DNA of 5,459 nucleotides, taken from positions 3,245-8,703 of the forward strand of contig PCSG01000389.1 of assembly GCA_002772195.1 (NCBI GenBank), written 5' to 3'. The position numbers were made by a program, and so were the translations under genes. The notes below the pieces were generated by a model. The model made no database searches and was not told where the DNA came from. It saw only the letters and a list, made by a program, of their open reading frames with translations. The number at the start of each line of letters is the position of its first letter. Within the stretch, counting starts at the first letter, position 1. Of this stretch, positions 5,287-5,459 are shown piece by piece. The DNA comes from Desulfobacterales bacterium CG23_combo_of_CG06-09_8_20_14_all_51_8 (lineage in GTDB: Bacteria > Desulfobacterota > Desulfobacteria > Desulfobacterales > Desulfosalsimonadaceae).

Positions 5287-5459
5287 CTATTTCCCGAGAT
5301 CAATCTTCTGATGTTTGATGTTGATTCCCTTGACGATAAACGCCACATGTTCGCCGATATTGGTGGAAAGGTCCGCGGCCCGCTCCAGACACCGGGAAAT
5401 GATGATGGCCTGAATGGAGTGACGGGTGTTTAAAATTCGGGTCTCCGTGGCGGGCGTGC
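5287..5459 (-). CDS. phoU: PhoU phosphate-uptake regulator, C-terminal end (5' part outside window)
   Basis: The - strand is open from the window edge to TAG at 5287-5289, giving 56 residues. It contains HSIQAIIISRCLERAADLST followed by NIGEHVAFIVKG and a short polar tail ending DLGK. The pattern CLER-AD--TNI-E-V-F-V-G is the C-terminal signature of the second PhoU helical repeat; its acidic and neighbouring residues help bind the metal cluster. PhoU is a cytoplasmic helical-bundle protein that links the PstSCAB phosphate transporter to the PhoR/PhoB two-component system and holds phosphate uptake in check. The remaining ~160 residues, and probably pst genes, should lie to the right of the window. 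It converges with rluB; no clear terminator follows it apart from the repeat. Confidence 0.88.
   Translation of the reverse strand, partial: TPATETRILNTRHSIQAIIISRCLERAADLSTNIGEHVAFIVKGINIKHQKIDLGK

Overview
The window looks like chromosomal DNA from a Gram-negative, probably anaerobic, bacterium. The best guess is a Desulfobacterota (former delta-proteobacterial) lineage. The basis is a dicluster ferredoxin-type protein, an outer-membrane porin of the 'putative porin' kind, and degenerate CTCTGCGTCCCTGCG-type intergenic repeats that I associate with such genomes. The taxonomic call is inference; no rRNA or other marker gene is present.

Layout, left to right. (1) Positions 2-364, + strand: the 3' part of a gene for a 2x[4Fe-4S] protein whose start lies outside the window. 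(2) Positions 366-842, - strand: a decayed vapBC-type toxin-antitoxin locus. The antitoxin keeps a textbook promoter (TTGACA, 17 bp, TATAAT), a likely operator palindrome and a strong ribosome binding site. An internal deletion has removed most of the PIN-domain toxin and fused the antitoxin reading frame, out of frame, onto the last ~60 codons of vapC. (3) Positions 889-2478, - strand: an intact cholesterol-oxidase-like GMC flavoprotein that carries a four-cysteine, ferredoxin-like motif. (4) Positions 2571-2620: a strong hairpin terminator that ends the porin transcript and could work in both directions. (5) Positions 2671-3846, - strand: a porin with signal peptide and terminal Phe, with a dyad just upstream of its ribosome binding site. 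(6) Positions 3847-4253: a non-coding divergent region holding degenerate repeats and a perfect palindrome. (7) Positions 4254-5089, + strand: a possible 44-codon ORF that overlaps, by ATGA, an RsuA/RluB-family rRNA pseudouridine synthase. (8) Positions 5090-5286: a second copy of the intergenic repeat, including an 11-bp perfect inverted repeat. (9) Positions 5287-5459, - strand: the C-terminal end of phoU, which continues past the window.

The genes do not form one pathway. rluB and phoU converge on the repeat, and porin and rluB diverge from the other copy. The GMC oxidase stands as its own unit and may read through into the vapB remnant, because no terminator is visible in the 47 bases between its stop and the vapB promoter. 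I see no strong candidate for an undescribed multi-gene system. The points most worth checking are the vapBC fusion, the cysteine cluster in the GMC oxidase, the coupled small ORF before rluB and the paired repeats on either side of rluB.
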